Positions 9,037-16,848 of a stretch of DNA of 64,000 bases are shown here, in pieces. The stretch is taken from contig NZ_CP017886.1 in NCBI RefSeq assembly GCF_001874645.1, positions 62,001 through 126,000 on the forward strand, given 5' to 3'. Every line of letters starts with the position of its first letter. Within the stretch, counting starts at the first letter, position 1. The notes under the pieces are model-generated. The model made no database searches and was not told where the DNA came from. It saw only the letters and a list, made by a program, of their open reading frames with translations. The stretch is from Pseudomonas frederiksbergensis (lineage in GTDB: Bacteria > Pseudomonadota > Gammaproteobacteria > Pseudomonadales > Pseudomonadaceae). Position numbers and translations under genes: made by a program.

Positions 9037-9559
9037 CGTCGTCTCCGTTATGCGTTACTAAATGCCACTATTATGATGGCATGCTTTGAGTCCTGCCAAT
9101 AAGAGGCTACCTCTGTACTGCGTCATGTTCATGCTGGCAACGATTTCGATCTGTCCATCGGTGAGATGGGGGGTGATAGTCGGAATATCGAGGTCAAGGT
9201 AATAAACCTTTCAATCACCTTTATCACATTGCCATTCTTATGCGTTCAAGCCGATCCAGCCATGGAAATTCGCGCTCGCTCTCACCATGTTGATGGCGTG
9301 GAGCTTGCCTAACCGAGCCTGCCTTTCAATCGCTACCTCACTGTATTGGTTTCCGGCTAATGTTCGAGTAACAGTCCAGAGGCTATGAGCTACAGTTGTA
9401 TTGCCTCATCTCTTTGTTCCCCTTTGGTTGAGAGCTGGGCTTTGGGTGCCGACGTTAGGCACCTTTTTAATTTTCATCTGCTGAGCTTCATCCGCAGACG
9501 AGGTTAGCCGCGAACCAGGTATCGACCAGCAACGCTCAGTCGCGATTGGAGAATGGATC
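9037..9559. other. Intergenic, apparently eroded stretch without a gene
   Basis: No gene of normal quality was found. An open frame without a start codon at about 9196-9328 on the plus strand encodes a signal-peptide-like hydrophobic run followed by QADPAMEIRARSH, and could be a decayed secreted protein. A terminator-like hairpin lies at 9445-9468. The 16-mer at 9394-9409 matches the first 16 bases of the window at 15 positions, and a shorter relative (TGTACTGCGTCAT) is at 9114-9126. Confidence 0.45.
9445..9468 (+). terminator. Terminator-like hairpin with no obvious upstream gene
   Basis: GGTGCC-GACGTTA-GGCACC is followed directly by TTTTT. It has the form of a rho-independent terminator on the plus strand, but no intact plus-strand gene lies before it. 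It may be left over from a deleted gene. Confidence 0.5.
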
Positions 9560-9845
9560 ATGTATTTGAGAAGGACTCTACGCCGGGCGATATCGATTGG
9601 AGTGTTGGTTGGGCTTACCCACCTGAATGCCAGCGCCGCGACGACGGTCACCTTGAAGCATGTCCACGGACTCGCTTTCAGCCAGGATGGGCAACAGCTG
9701 TCCATCCCCAGTCATGATGGGCTGGCCCTATATTGGAGCAAAGTTCCTGGACCTGAACACGACTACATGGGCTTTTAGTCGTCAGGCGATCTATAACAGT
9801 GGTCATCTGGCCAGTGAGTCAACTGTGCCTCAGCACTCACATTCA
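9560..9845 (+). pseudogene. 5' remnant of an F510_1955-type secreted glycosylhydrolase-like protein
   Basis: A signal peptide (residues 1-26) is followed by KHVHGLAFSQDGQQLSIPSH and VPGPEHDYMGF. These match my memory of the start of the F510_1955 family (beta-propeller, BNR/sortilin-like), which is often found near metal-resistance genes. After 72 codons the frame stops. The family-like continuation (IYNSGHLASES) appears in another frame, showing a frameshift, and all later blades are absent. An intact member would be several hundred residues. The family name comes from memory, not from a search. Confidence 0.6.
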
Positions 9846-9901
9846 GGAGTAAAACCTTGTCTCACACGCCTCTATCCGCACCGTATGCATGAGGAACCCA
9901 T

Positions 9902-10675
9902 TCAGGGCCGGCCCTCCAGCAAGCTGAACAGCTCCACGTATTGCCGGGTGAGCTTGTGTTGCGGTTCCAGATAGATCAACGGCCTGCTGGCTTGATGTGA
10001 CTCACGCATTTTCACGGAGCTCATCAGGTACGCAGACAGTACCGGCATTTTCTCGGCAATCAACTCGTCGAGCAGTCGTTGCGGCAATGCGTTGCGAGCC
10101 TGGTATTGGTTAACGACGATGCCTTCAACCTCCAACCTGTCGTTATGATCACTTTTGATCTCCTCGACTTCTCTGAGCACACCGTAAATCGCTTGGCGAG
10201 AAAAGCTGTCGCAATCAAAAGGGATCAAACAGCGGTCAGCGGCAATCAGCGCCGAAACGCTGTAAAAGTTCAGCCCCGGCGGAGTATCCATATAGATCCG
10301 CTCATAATCTCCATCAAGCCTGTCGAGCAGCTTGCTTAGCTTCTGAATTTTGTAGCGCGTCTCCAGTTTGGATTGCAGATCACTCAACTCCGACGAGGCG
10401 GCGATTAAATGCAGGTTGTCGAAGGGTGTTTCATGGATATGGGCTTGTGCTTTCTTTGACGCGGGGTCTGGGAACAGTGTCTGCTTGAAGAAGTCAGCGA
10501 TCCCAAGGGGAACATCCTCACCACCCAAGCCTGTCAAATAATGAGTGGAGTTTGCTTGAGCATCCAAATCTATCAGTAATGTCCTGTAACCCTCGAAGGC
10601 GCTGATGGCCGCAAGGTTACAGGCGATGCTGGATTTGCCGACGCCACCTTTTTGATTGAACACAACGCGTCTCAT
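9902..10675 (-). CDS. ParA-family ATPase (orphan)
   Basis: A 257-residue deviant-Walker ATPase. The signature KGGVGKSS lies at residues 9-16, with the Walker A' motif at the extreme N-terminus, so it is of the short type without an N-terminal DNA-binding domain. A Walker-B-like region follows (YMDTPPGLNFY). Such proteins position plasmids, chromosomes or protein clusters by binding DNA non-specifically. No parB gene or parS-like site is next to it, so a cargo-positioning or regulatory role is as likely as plasmid partition. I take the ATG at 10675, with GGGAC upstream; a TTG four codons earlier is the alternative. Two near-identical 18-bp motifs lie just upstream. Confidence 0.85.
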   Translation of the reverse strand: MRRVVFNQKGGVGKSSIACNLAAISAFEGYRTLLIDLDAQANSTHYLTGLGGEDVPLGIADFFKQTLFPDPASKKAQAHIHETPFDNLHLIAASSELSDLQSKLETRYKIQKLSKLLDRLDGDYERIYMDTPPGLNFYSVSALIAADRCLIPFDCDSFSRQAIYGVLREVEEIKSDHNDRLEVEGIVVNQYQARNALPQRLLDELIAEKMPVLSAYLMSSVKMRESHQASRPLIYLEPQHKLTRQYVELFSLLEGRP

Positions 10676-10690
10676 GAAATGTCCCAAAAT

Positions 10691-10784
10691 TTATCGTATG
10701 TGGACATGCCTCTTCCCCTGAGTTTTACAGGCCGGCATGATCAGGCCTTTGAATCCTCTCGCCAGCTTATCGTATCTGGACATG
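10691..10784. repeat. Two direct copies of an 18-bp motif upstream of parA
   Basis: TTATCGTATGTGGACATG (10691-10708) and TTATCGTATCTGGACATG (10767-10784) differ at one base and start 76 bp apart. The nearer copy ends about 16 bp before the parA start, where a promoter or operator is expected. This looks like a binding site for a dedicated regulator, or a ParA-system centromere-like site, though neither is proven. Confidence 0.55.
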
Positions 10785-10960
10785 GCAATCGCGCAACAGC
10801 ATCTCCGGCTGCATTCAATAGCAGGCACAGGATGGTGCTAAAGCTTTTGTTCGTGAGCAATCGAAGTCCTCTGTTTACCGGGCACTCGAAGCTGCTCTGC
10901 AGAAGGCGGGCAAGGGATGTATCACTAGACAACGAGAGGTAACAGCAGAGCCCCTAATGA

Positions 10961-11953
10961 TCATGCTCGATATCGGGCAATCTCAGGCACCCACTTCTGT
11001 GAGGTCACTGTCGGGGATTGGTGTTTACACATCAGGCCATGAAGAACGCCGAACCTTAAACCTGGTTCGGAGGGAGTCATATGCGAGATACCAAATACCT
11101 TGAACGCCGCCAGCATGACCACCAGGCCTCCGGGCAAGGCGCTCAGGCGATGGGTTGGCAAGCCCGCTAATTTGAGTTGTTTGACATGCCCCACTTCCAG
11201 CAGACGCAACGACAAGCGCAACAGACCGCCGTAGGTAATACCGCTTTGGCCATAGTCGTTCAATCCGTTGGCCTTGAGCACTTTGGCTAGCACCCTTGCG
11301 GTACCTGAAGAGCCGATAGTCTGCTGCCAACCCAGTACGCGATAACGACGCGCAACTTTTTCAAACTGTAGAGTGGCCACTCGCTCAGCCTCAAGAAGCG
11401 CCTGAGCCGTGATACCGCCTCCCTGAAAGTAACGAACACCAAAGGTACCGCTGCCAATGGCAATACTCTCGGTCAACAGGGGGTGAACACCCTGCCCCAG
11501 AATCAATTCAGTCGAGCCACCGCCAATGTCCACTACCAGTCGCTTACTCTCTGTTCCCGGTATCGTGTGGGCAACACCGGCGTACACCAGTTGGGCCTCT
11601 TCATGCCCAGAGATGACATCAATACGAAAACCTAAATGTCGCTCCGCACTGGAGAGAAAAAGTTGAGCATTATCAGCTTCACGGACGGCACTGGTCGCCA
11701 CCGCACGTACACGACCGGCCTCAAAGCCGCGTAACTTTTTACCAAATCGCGCGAGTGCCTGCCATCCCCGATCCAGCGCCAATTCGTTCAGCGCCCCGCC
11801 CTGAAATCCCTCCGCTAGACGGACGGGCTCACGCAAGGTTTTCACTTCCTGGATAACGATCTGCTGGTTCCGTTTGACCGATTGGCCAATCATCAGGCGA
11901 AACGCATTGGAACCCAGGTCAATGGCCGCAAACAGGGAGGCGTCTCCTTTCAT
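10961..11953 (-). CDS. Short Ppx/GppA-family phosphatase (exopolyphosphatase-like)
   Basis: A 330-residue member of the ASKHA-fold Ppx/GppA family, which removes terminal phosphate from polyphosphate or converts pppGpp to ppGpp. The N-terminal phosphate-binding motif AIDLGSNAFRLMIG and the second loop VVDIGGGSTELILG are both present. Full-length Ppx is about 500 residues with a C-terminal HD-like domain, which is missing here, so this is the short two-domain form. The ATG at 11953 follows a good GAGGAA site and is preferred to one 14 codons upstream. A CHAD-domain gene lies about 0.8 kb away, which supports a polyphosphate connection over pppGpp. The housekeeping ppx is expected elsewhere. 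Confidence 0.82.
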   Translation of the reverse strand: MKGDASLFAAIDLGSNAFRLMIGQSVKRNQQIVIQEVKTLREPVRLAEGFQGGALNELALDRGWQALARFGKKLRGFEAGRVRAVATSAVREADNAQLFLSSAERHLGFRIDVISGHEEAQLVYAGVAHTIPGTESKRLVVDIGGGSTELILGQGVHPLLTESIAIGSGTFGVRYFQGGGITAQALLEAERVATLQFEKVARRYRVLGWQQTIGSSGTARVLAKVLKANGLNDYGQSGITYGGLLRLSLRLLEVGHVKQLKLAGLPTHRLSALPGGLVVMLAAFKVFGISHMTPSEPGLRFGVLHGLMCKHQSPTVTSQKWVPEIARYRA

Positions 11954-12175
11954 ACGGGTATTCCTCGCACATTCATCAGCCAGCAGGCGGAGCACTGCTG
12001 GGCACTCAAGACGGTTTGCGAGGATCTTGCCATCGGTTCAATGACGCCAAGATGACACCGACTATCCATTTTCAATGCAACAGACACCAGTGCAACCTAT
12101 CTGGACGACCTGGGCGTTCCGGCACACCCGCTCTGACGCTGCTAGGCTTGCCTTTCCCCCTAAGGAAATGTTGCC

Positions 12176-12388
12176 ATGCCAGCTGACTCTCAACTGCCTG
12201 ACGTTCTCGAAAAGCTCCACGAAAACCAGCTCGCGCTGGCCGACGCCATTGAGTCGATAGGGATGTGGATCGATCAGAGAGGATCTACTGACGTTTCCAG
12301 TCATGTTCTTGGAGCTATCGCTACACTCGACTTGAACGCCGAGTCCGTCAGAAAGGGAATTGAGTCACTGAGAAAAACCGTCAGATGA
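12176..12388 (+). CDS. Small conserved-looking hypothetical protein (70 aa)
   Basis: A 70-residue soluble protein preceded by AAGGAA. It is predicted to be helical (LPDVLEKLHENQLALADAIE, then LNAESVRKGIESLRKTV) with no membrane segment or cysteines. No family was recognised. Its acidic, amphipathic character suggests a small coiled-coil or partner-binding protein. It stands alone between the minus-strand Ppx gene and another small ORF on the same strand. It may be real, since the ribosome binding site and the coding-like composition agree. Confidence 0.55.
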   Translation: MPADSQLPDVLEKLHENQLALADAIESIGMWIDQRGSTDVSSHVLGAIATLDLNAESVRKGIESLRKTVR

Positions 12389-12506
12389 AACCCGTCAACC
12401 GGTTACCTACACGGCTTCCGAGTCGGTATTCATATCTCGAAATGGTACGAGCATTTTTGCCCAGGCTCGTGATTGACCTGAACCACCTCATAAAGGGATT
12501 TCAGTG

Positions 12507-12692
12507 ATGCTGATCAGAATCGAGGAGGCGAACACACCCGAAGGCTGGGTTGTTGTCTGGATGAGTGCGTGGTGCGTCAAATTTCGCAGCTATGCAGAAG
12601 CCGAAGCGTTCGTGAAAAGACTGGAAGATCGTGTAAACGCACCGCATCCCTTGCCTATCAGCATTAACAGATCTGTAGCAGAGCCGTCTTAA
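12507..12692 (+). CDS. Small hypothetical protein (61 aa)
   Basis: A 61-residue ORF starting at an ATG behind AAAGGGA; a GTG one codon earlier is an alternative. The protein (MLIRIEEANTPEGWVVVW, then a basic helix YAEAEAFVKRLEDRV) looks like a compact alpha/beta fold with tryptophans. No family was recognised. It ends 91 bp before a strong terminator on the same strand, which supports its being expressed. Confidence 0.5.
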   Translation: MLIRIEEANTPEGWVVVWMSAWCVKFRSYAEAEAFVKRLEDRVNAPHPLPISINRSVAEPS

Positions 12693-12783
12693 GGAATGAT
12701 CTCTGCGCCCCAACAAATGCGTCATCATTTTGTAACCAGTCGACAGCAATACTCACCCTACACAACGCGGGCTCTTTTTTTTT

Positions 12784-12809
12784 GCTGCCATCTAAGGCAG
12801 CTTTTTTTT
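12784..12809 (+). terminator. Rho-independent terminator overlapping the 3' end of the CHAD gene
   Basis: GCTGCC-ATCTAA-GGCAGC is followed by eight T residues and preceded by nine. It ends transcription of the small plus-strand ORF. The hairpin overlaps the stop codon and last codons of the converging CHAD gene, whose KKKLP C-terminus is encoded by the T-run and stem. Confidence 0.75.
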
Positions 12810-13340
12810 GCCTGATAGTTTTGGCAGCAGCTGCGCCAGACCTACCAATTGAGTCTCGGCTTTTTCGAGGGCGGTGGTCGCAGAAGACAACCAGGCCTGC
12901 TCCAGCGGTCGCAAGTCGGTTTCGACCAGCGCCTTTTGACACCACTGATAGTGGTCATGCCAAGCGCCCAATGCTGATTGCAGCCCCTTTAGCGATTTTG
13001 CAGCATCCCTCGACAAGGGAGATAACTCGGGGAACGCTTCGGTCAGATAACGGGTTCGTCTGACCAGTATTCTCAATTCGTGCCGATCAAATTTAACGTC
13101 ATCTACGGCAGCATGTAATCGATCAATCTGTTTTCGCAGGGTTTTCTTAATTTGAGGCTGAATATGCTTCAGCCCGCCATTGACCTCAACCTGACGAAAG
13201 CTCGACGGCCAAACATCCAGTTGAAGCAGCAGATTCTTGATGGACGAGCCTCTAACAATTTCGTCGTAGCTTGAACCTAATCGAGACTCGGCCCGTTGGC
13301 CGACCAACTGAAATCTCAGTATCTCGACGCGATTCAACAC
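12792..13340 (-). CDS. CHAD-domain protein (putative polyphosphate-binding)
   Basis: A 182-residue basic, helical protein with the conserved histidines and basic residues of CHAD domains: RHELRILVRRTRYL (about 106-119) and LGAWHDHYQW (about 143-152). CHAD proteins bind inorganic polyphosphate and are often encoded near polyphosphate enzymes. The Ppx/GppA-like gene about 0.8 kb away fits this. It lacks the CYTH triphosphatase domain that sometimes precedes CHAD. At 182 residues it is shorter than many CHAD domains (over 200), so the first helices may be reduced. There is no signal peptide. Confidence 0.75.
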   Translation of the reverse strand: MLNRVEILRFQLVGQRAESRLGSSYDEIVRGSSIKNLLLQLDVWPSSFRQVEVNGGLKHIQPQIKKTLRKQIDRLHAAVDDVKFDRHELRILVRRTRYLTEAFPELSPLSRDAAKSLKGLQSALGAWHDHYQWCQKALVETDLRPLEQAWLSSATTALEKAETQLVGLAQLLPKLSGKKKLP

Positions 13341-13504
13341 CAGGTTGCTTCAGCTCAAGAAGGGTGAAATCACAGAACCCCAGCGTTGTTGGAAGGCCTG
13401 CTTCGCTTTAGAGAATTGCCATTAATTTGATATCGCCCGCTTGACTTATTTCTGTCACACAACCCCCGTAGCTTTCCCTCGCTAACACGCTAGAGGGTGA
13501 TTTT

Positions 13505-13732
13505 ATGAACGCAGAGTGCCGGAAGAAAATTCGACGTTTAACTGCGAACACAGACTCACGGAAGAGAATGATCCGCGCGCCATGGAGGAATCAAATGCCG
13601 GTGATGCAAACGGCTGAGTACAGAGCCGCGCTATTGCAACGATACCCAGTAGGACTGATAGACGATGTTGAACTCGAAGCATTGCTGAACAGCTGGCCCC
13701 GTCACGCCAATGTGCACCGAAATATTGCGTAG
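13505..13732 (+). CDS. Small hypothetical protein (75 aa), uncertain
   Basis: A 75-residue ORF with a GAGGGTG site about 5 bases before its ATG. The N-terminal half is strongly basic (RKKIRR, RKRMIR). The second half (YPVGLIDDVELEALLNSWPR) looks like a helical segment. No family was recognised. An internal ATG at codon 31 (MPVMQTAEYRA) could be the true start, giving a 45-residue protein. Confidence 0.4.
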   Translation: MNAECRKKIRRLTANTDSRKRMIRAPWRNQMPVMQTAEYRAALLQRYPVGLIDDVELEALLNSWPRHANVHRNIA

Positions 13733-13836
13733 ACCTATTGCCAATCCGTTGCGCAGCGGTCGGACTATGCTTGTTGCGACGGCGGCCCACACCATGCGTG
13801 CTGATCTATCAAGGCAATGGATATGCGCAAAAAATT

Positions 13837-13992
13837 TCAGTCATGGTTCGTCCCTCCCCTAAAACTTTTTACCGTCCTGTGGTTGATGGGAAAAGGCGCC
13901 TTTTTCGGGCTCTCACTCTGCTGACAGGCAGAGAGCATCAGCATTGCGAGAACACAAAACGTCGATAGTGAAATGTCGATGAACCTGCTCAT
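13837..13992 (-). CDS. Small lipoprotein (51 aa)
   Basis: A 51-residue ORF with a GGAGG site 6 bases before its ATG. It has a hydrophobic signal segment ending in the lipobox LSAC (Cys23). The short mature part is hydrophilic and basic (about 29 residues, CQQSESPKKAPFPINH...). It resembles the many tiny Pseudomonas lipoproteins of unknown role. It is monocistronic on the minus strand. The very good ribosome binding site and canonical lipobox make it likely to be real, though no function can be assigned. Confidence 0.65.
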   Translation of the reverse strand: MSRFIDISLSTFCVLAMLMLSACQQSESPKKAPFPINHRTVKSFRGGTNHD

Positions 13993-14079
13993 GGCTTGCC
14001 TCCGACATCAACTGCATCAGGCTGCCTACTCTTTACCTGTCTCGCCAGGCAGAAGAATCTCTCCATCATCCTGACGGTT

Positions 14080-15300
14080 TCATATCGCCTTGGCGTGCCT
14101 GGGTAAGGCAATAGAAATCACGGCGGCCAATAGGACAAAAGCGCTGGAAACCCATAAGCAAGCGACCAGCCCATAGGCTTGGAACACCCACCCTGACAAT
14201 ACAGTCCCGATCAATCGACCCATGGCGTTGGACATGTAATAGAACCCCACATCCAGAGACACGCCGTCCTCTTTGGCGTAAGACACAATCAGGTAGCTGT
14301 GCAGTGACGAGTTCACGGCGAACAACACTCCAAACAACATCAGTCCACCCAACAAGACGACCTGAGCCGACAGATCAGCGCTCAAACCGATGGCGATAGC
14401 GGCGGGCAGAACGGCCAAGGACAGCGCCCAGACAAAGGCTGCGCGACCATCGGGGACTTCTCCATGGCTCTTGCCGGTGATCGAGGGCGCTAAAGACTGC
14501 ACGATGCCGTAGCCAATCACCCAGGCTGCGAGAAAACCGCCGACCTGCCAAAAGTCCCATCCAAACGCAGTGCTCAGGTACACCGGCAAGGCCACCACGA
14601 ACCAGACATCGCGAGCCCCGAAGAGAAACATGCGCGCCGCAGAAAGGATGTTGATTGCCCGGCTCTTGGAGAGAATGTCGCGAAACTTGGGTTTGGCCTT
14701 TGCCTTGCCCAAGTCCTTCTTGAGCAGAAACAGACTGCCTGTCCAGATCACGCCCAGCATCGCCGCCATGGCCACCACCGCACTCTTGAAACCCAACAAC
14801 GCGAGCAGCGCTCCCCCGAGGAAAAAGCCCACTCCCTTGAGTGCATTCTTGGAGCCGGTGAGGATGGCCACCCATTTGTACAGCGTGCCTTGTTGACCAT
14901 CGGGCACCAACAGCTTGATCGAACTCTTGGCGCTCATCTTGTTGAGGTCTTTGGCGATGCCTGACAGCGCTTGAGCCCCCATCACCCAGGGAATGGTCAG
15001 CCATCCCGATGGCACCGCCAGCATCAACAAGGCAATGACCTGTAACGCCAGGCCGACATTCATGGTTCGGTTCAATCCCAACCAAGCGCCAAGGTATCCT
15101 CCCAGCAGGTTGGTGACGACACCGAAGATTTCGTAGAACAGGAAAAGAAACGCGATCTGCAAAGGCGAGTAGCCCAACGCATGGAAGTGCAGCACCACCA
15201 ACATGCGCAGTGCGCCGTCCGTGAGGGTAAAGGCCCAGTAGTTACCGGTCACCAGCAGGTACTGGCGCACGTCCTGGGAAAGGGCTGACAACGCCTTCAT
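14080..15300 (-). CDS. arsJ: ArsJ, organoarsenical (1-arseno-3-phosphoglycerate) MFS exporter
   Basis: A 406-residue major-facilitator transporter with about 12 membrane segments. It lies 9 bp downstream of a GAPDH gene in an ars operon, which is the diagnostic setting of ArsJ. The known pathway is that GAPDH uses arsenate in place of phosphate to make 1-arseno-3-phosphoglycerate, and ArsJ pumps that unstable product out, giving net arsenate efflux. Sequence features include the loop GAWLGLNRTMN between early helices and the conserved segment SAKSSIKLLVPDGQQGTLYK. The assignment rests on context and family resemblance together. It is the last gene of arsC-arsR-gapdh-arsJ. Confidence 0.9.
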   Translation of the reverse strand: MKALSALSQDVRQYLLVTGNYWAFTLTDGALRMLVVLHFHALGYSPLQIAFLFLFYEIFGVVTNLLGGYLGAWLGLNRTMNVGLALQVIALLMLAVPSGWLTIPWVMGAQALSGIAKDLNKMSAKSSIKLLVPDGQQGTLYKWVAILTGSKNALKGVGFFLGGALLALLGFKSAVVAMAAMLGVIWTGSLFLLKKDLGKAKAKPKFRDILSKSRAINILSAARMFLFGARDVWFVVALPVYLSTAFGWDFWQVGGFLAAWVIGYGIVQSLAPSITGKSHGEVPDGRAAFVWALSLAVLPAAIAIGLSADLSAQVVLLGGLMLFGVLFAVNSSLHSYLIVSYAKEDGVSLDVGFYYMSNAMGRLIGTVLSGWVFQAYGLVACLWVSSAFVLLAAVISIALPRHAKAI

Positions 15301-15309
15301 GATGACTTC

Positions 15310-16323
15310 CTACCCCTGCTCGCCGGCAAGACCGACCAGCTTGGCCAGTTCGACGGTACGGTTGGCGTAACCCCATTCGTTGTCGTACCAGGCGTAGAGC
15401 TTCACTTGAGTGCCATTGATGACCATGGTCGACAACGCATCGATGATTGAGGAACGCGGATCCGTGCGGTAGTCGATGGACACCAGGGGACGTTCCTCGT
15501 AACCGAGGATGTCTTTGAGCTCGTTTTCGGAAGCGTCTTTCAGTAACTGGTTCACTTCCTCCGCAGTGGTGGCACGCTCGACTTCAAAGACGCAATCGGT
15601 CAACGAAGCATTGGCCAGCGGTACACGCACGGCGTGGCCATTCAATCGGCCACGAAGCTCTGGGAAGATTTCCGCAATGGCGGTGGCTGAACCGGTGCTG
15701 GTGGGGATCAAGCTCATGCCCGAAGCACGAGCCCGGCGCAGGTCTTTGTGCGGTTGATCCAGAATGCTTTGGGTGTTGGTCAAATCGTGGATGGTGGTGA
15801 TCGATCCATGGCGAATGCCGAGCTTTTCGTGGATCACCTTAACCACTGGAGCAATGCAGTTAGTGGTGCAGGATGCCGCCGTCACGATGCGATGCTCTGC
15901 GGGTTTGAACAGCTGATGGTTCACCCCCATGACGATGTTCAGGGCACCTTTTTCTTTGACCGGAGCACTGACCACCACGCGCTTCACACCTTGATCCAGA
16001 TAAGCCTGGAGCACCGCGACAGTCTTCATCTTGCCACTGGCTTCGATCACCAGATCGCAACCCGACCAGTCGGTTTCGGCGATGGTTTTATGGGCGCTGA
16101 TCTTAATGCGCTTGCCACCGATCACAACGTTATCACCCTCGGCGCTGGCCTCTTGCTGCCAGCGGCCATGAACAGAATCGAAGTTCAGCAGATGGGCATG
16201 AGTGACCGCGTCGCCTGCCGGGTCGTTGACCTGCACAAACTCAAACTCAGGCCAGTCCCACGCTGCACGCAGTGCCAGCCGACCGATACGTCCGAAACCG
16301 TTGATACCTACTTTGATGGTCAT
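15310..16323 (-). CDS. gapdh: ArsJ-associated glyceraldehyde-3-phosphate dehydrogenase
   Basis: A 337-residue type I GAPDH with the N-terminal Rossmann motif [14 protein letters not shown] and the catalytic cysteine in AASCTTNC (Cys152). The C-terminal [11 protein letters not shown] is also present. In this operon it is expected to form 1-arseno-3-phosphoglycerate from glyceraldehyde-3-phosphate and arsenate for export by ArsJ, rather than to serve central glycolysis. The start at 16323 opens directly with [14 protein letters not shown]. It is separated from arsR by 160 bp, which holds nothing recognisable, and from arsJ by 9 bp. Confidence 0.92.
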   Translation of the reverse strand: MTIKVGINGFGRIGRLALRAAWDWPEFEFVQVNDPAGDAVTHAHLLNFDSVHGRWQQEASAEGDNVVIGGKRIKISAHKTIAETDWSGCDLVIEASGKMKTVAVLQAYLDQGVKRVVVSAPVKEKGALNIVMGVNHQLFKPAEHRIVTAASCTTNCIAPVVKVIHEKLGIRHGSITTIHDLTNTQSILDQPHKDLRRARASGMSLIPTSTGSATAIAEIFPELRGRLNGHAVRVPLANASLTDCVFEVERATTAEEVNQLLKDASENELKDILGYEERPLVSIDYRTDPRSSIIDALSTMVINGTQVKLYAWYDNEWGYANRTVELAKLVGLAGEQG

Positions 16324-16483
16324 GCGTTTGTGCTCTATGTGCTGTTAGTGGGAGCCCGATTGTTCAGGGTCGAATTGGGCGATGTATTGAACATGGACAG
16401 GATGCTGAATGGCGCGTGGACGCAGCGCCACAGCCCCCATGGCCAGCGGCACCCAGTCGATCTGTGCTTTGAAAACGATAGGT

Positions 16484-16840
16484 TCAACAACAGGCAGCAG
16501 CGCGCTCCGGCCTGTCGCCCATGCCTTCAAGACGTTTTGAGTTAGGGCTTAGCCAATGTTTGTTGGCATCCAGCACTGTCCCCAGAATCGAGTGAACCCA
16601 ATCCGGTAGGTCGGGATGCAGTCGGTAGTAAACCCATTGCCCCTGACGACGATCAGCCAGCAAACTGCAAGTACGTAGCTGGGCCAAATGCCGGGAAACC
16701 TTGGGCTGGGCTTCATCCAGCGCACAGGTCAGTTCACATACACACAGCTCTTCTTCACGAGCGATCAGCAGCATGATGCGCACCCGAGTTTCATCGGCGA
16801 GACATTTGAAGACAGTGGTTGGTGTCAGGTGGGTTGCCAT
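16484..16840 (-). CDS. arsR: ArsR, arsenite-responsive repressor
   Basis: A 118-residue winged-helix repressor of the ArsR/SmtB family. The metalloid-binding motif ELCVCELTC in the alpha-3 helix gives three cysteines (33, 35, 39), as in E. coli-type ArsR. The recognition helix region (QPKVSRHLAQLRTCSLLADRRQGQWVYY) follows. It ends with a further cysteine pair (AAACC). It lies 8 bp after arsC, so it is autoregulated within the operon, and the likely operator is the AT-rich dyad at 17289-17314. Arsenite produced by ArsC should release it. Confidence 0.92.
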   Translation of the reverse strand: MATHLTPTTVFKCLADETRVRIMLLIAREEELCVCELTCALDEAQPKVSRHLAQLRTCSLLADRRQGQWVYYRLHPDLPDWVHSILGTVLDANKHWLSPNSKRLEGMGDRPERAAACC

Positions 16841-16848
16841 ATCAGATC

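Noticed and set aside
9902..10675. Plasmid or integrated-element partition locus
   Set aside because: There is a ParA but no ParB, parS, replication gene, integrase or att site, so an integrated plasmid cannot be supported.
16345..16530. 61-codon minus-strand frame between arsR and gapdh
   Set aside because: It overlaps the end of arsR, has no ribosome binding site and no conserved look, so the 160-bp gap is treated as non-coding.
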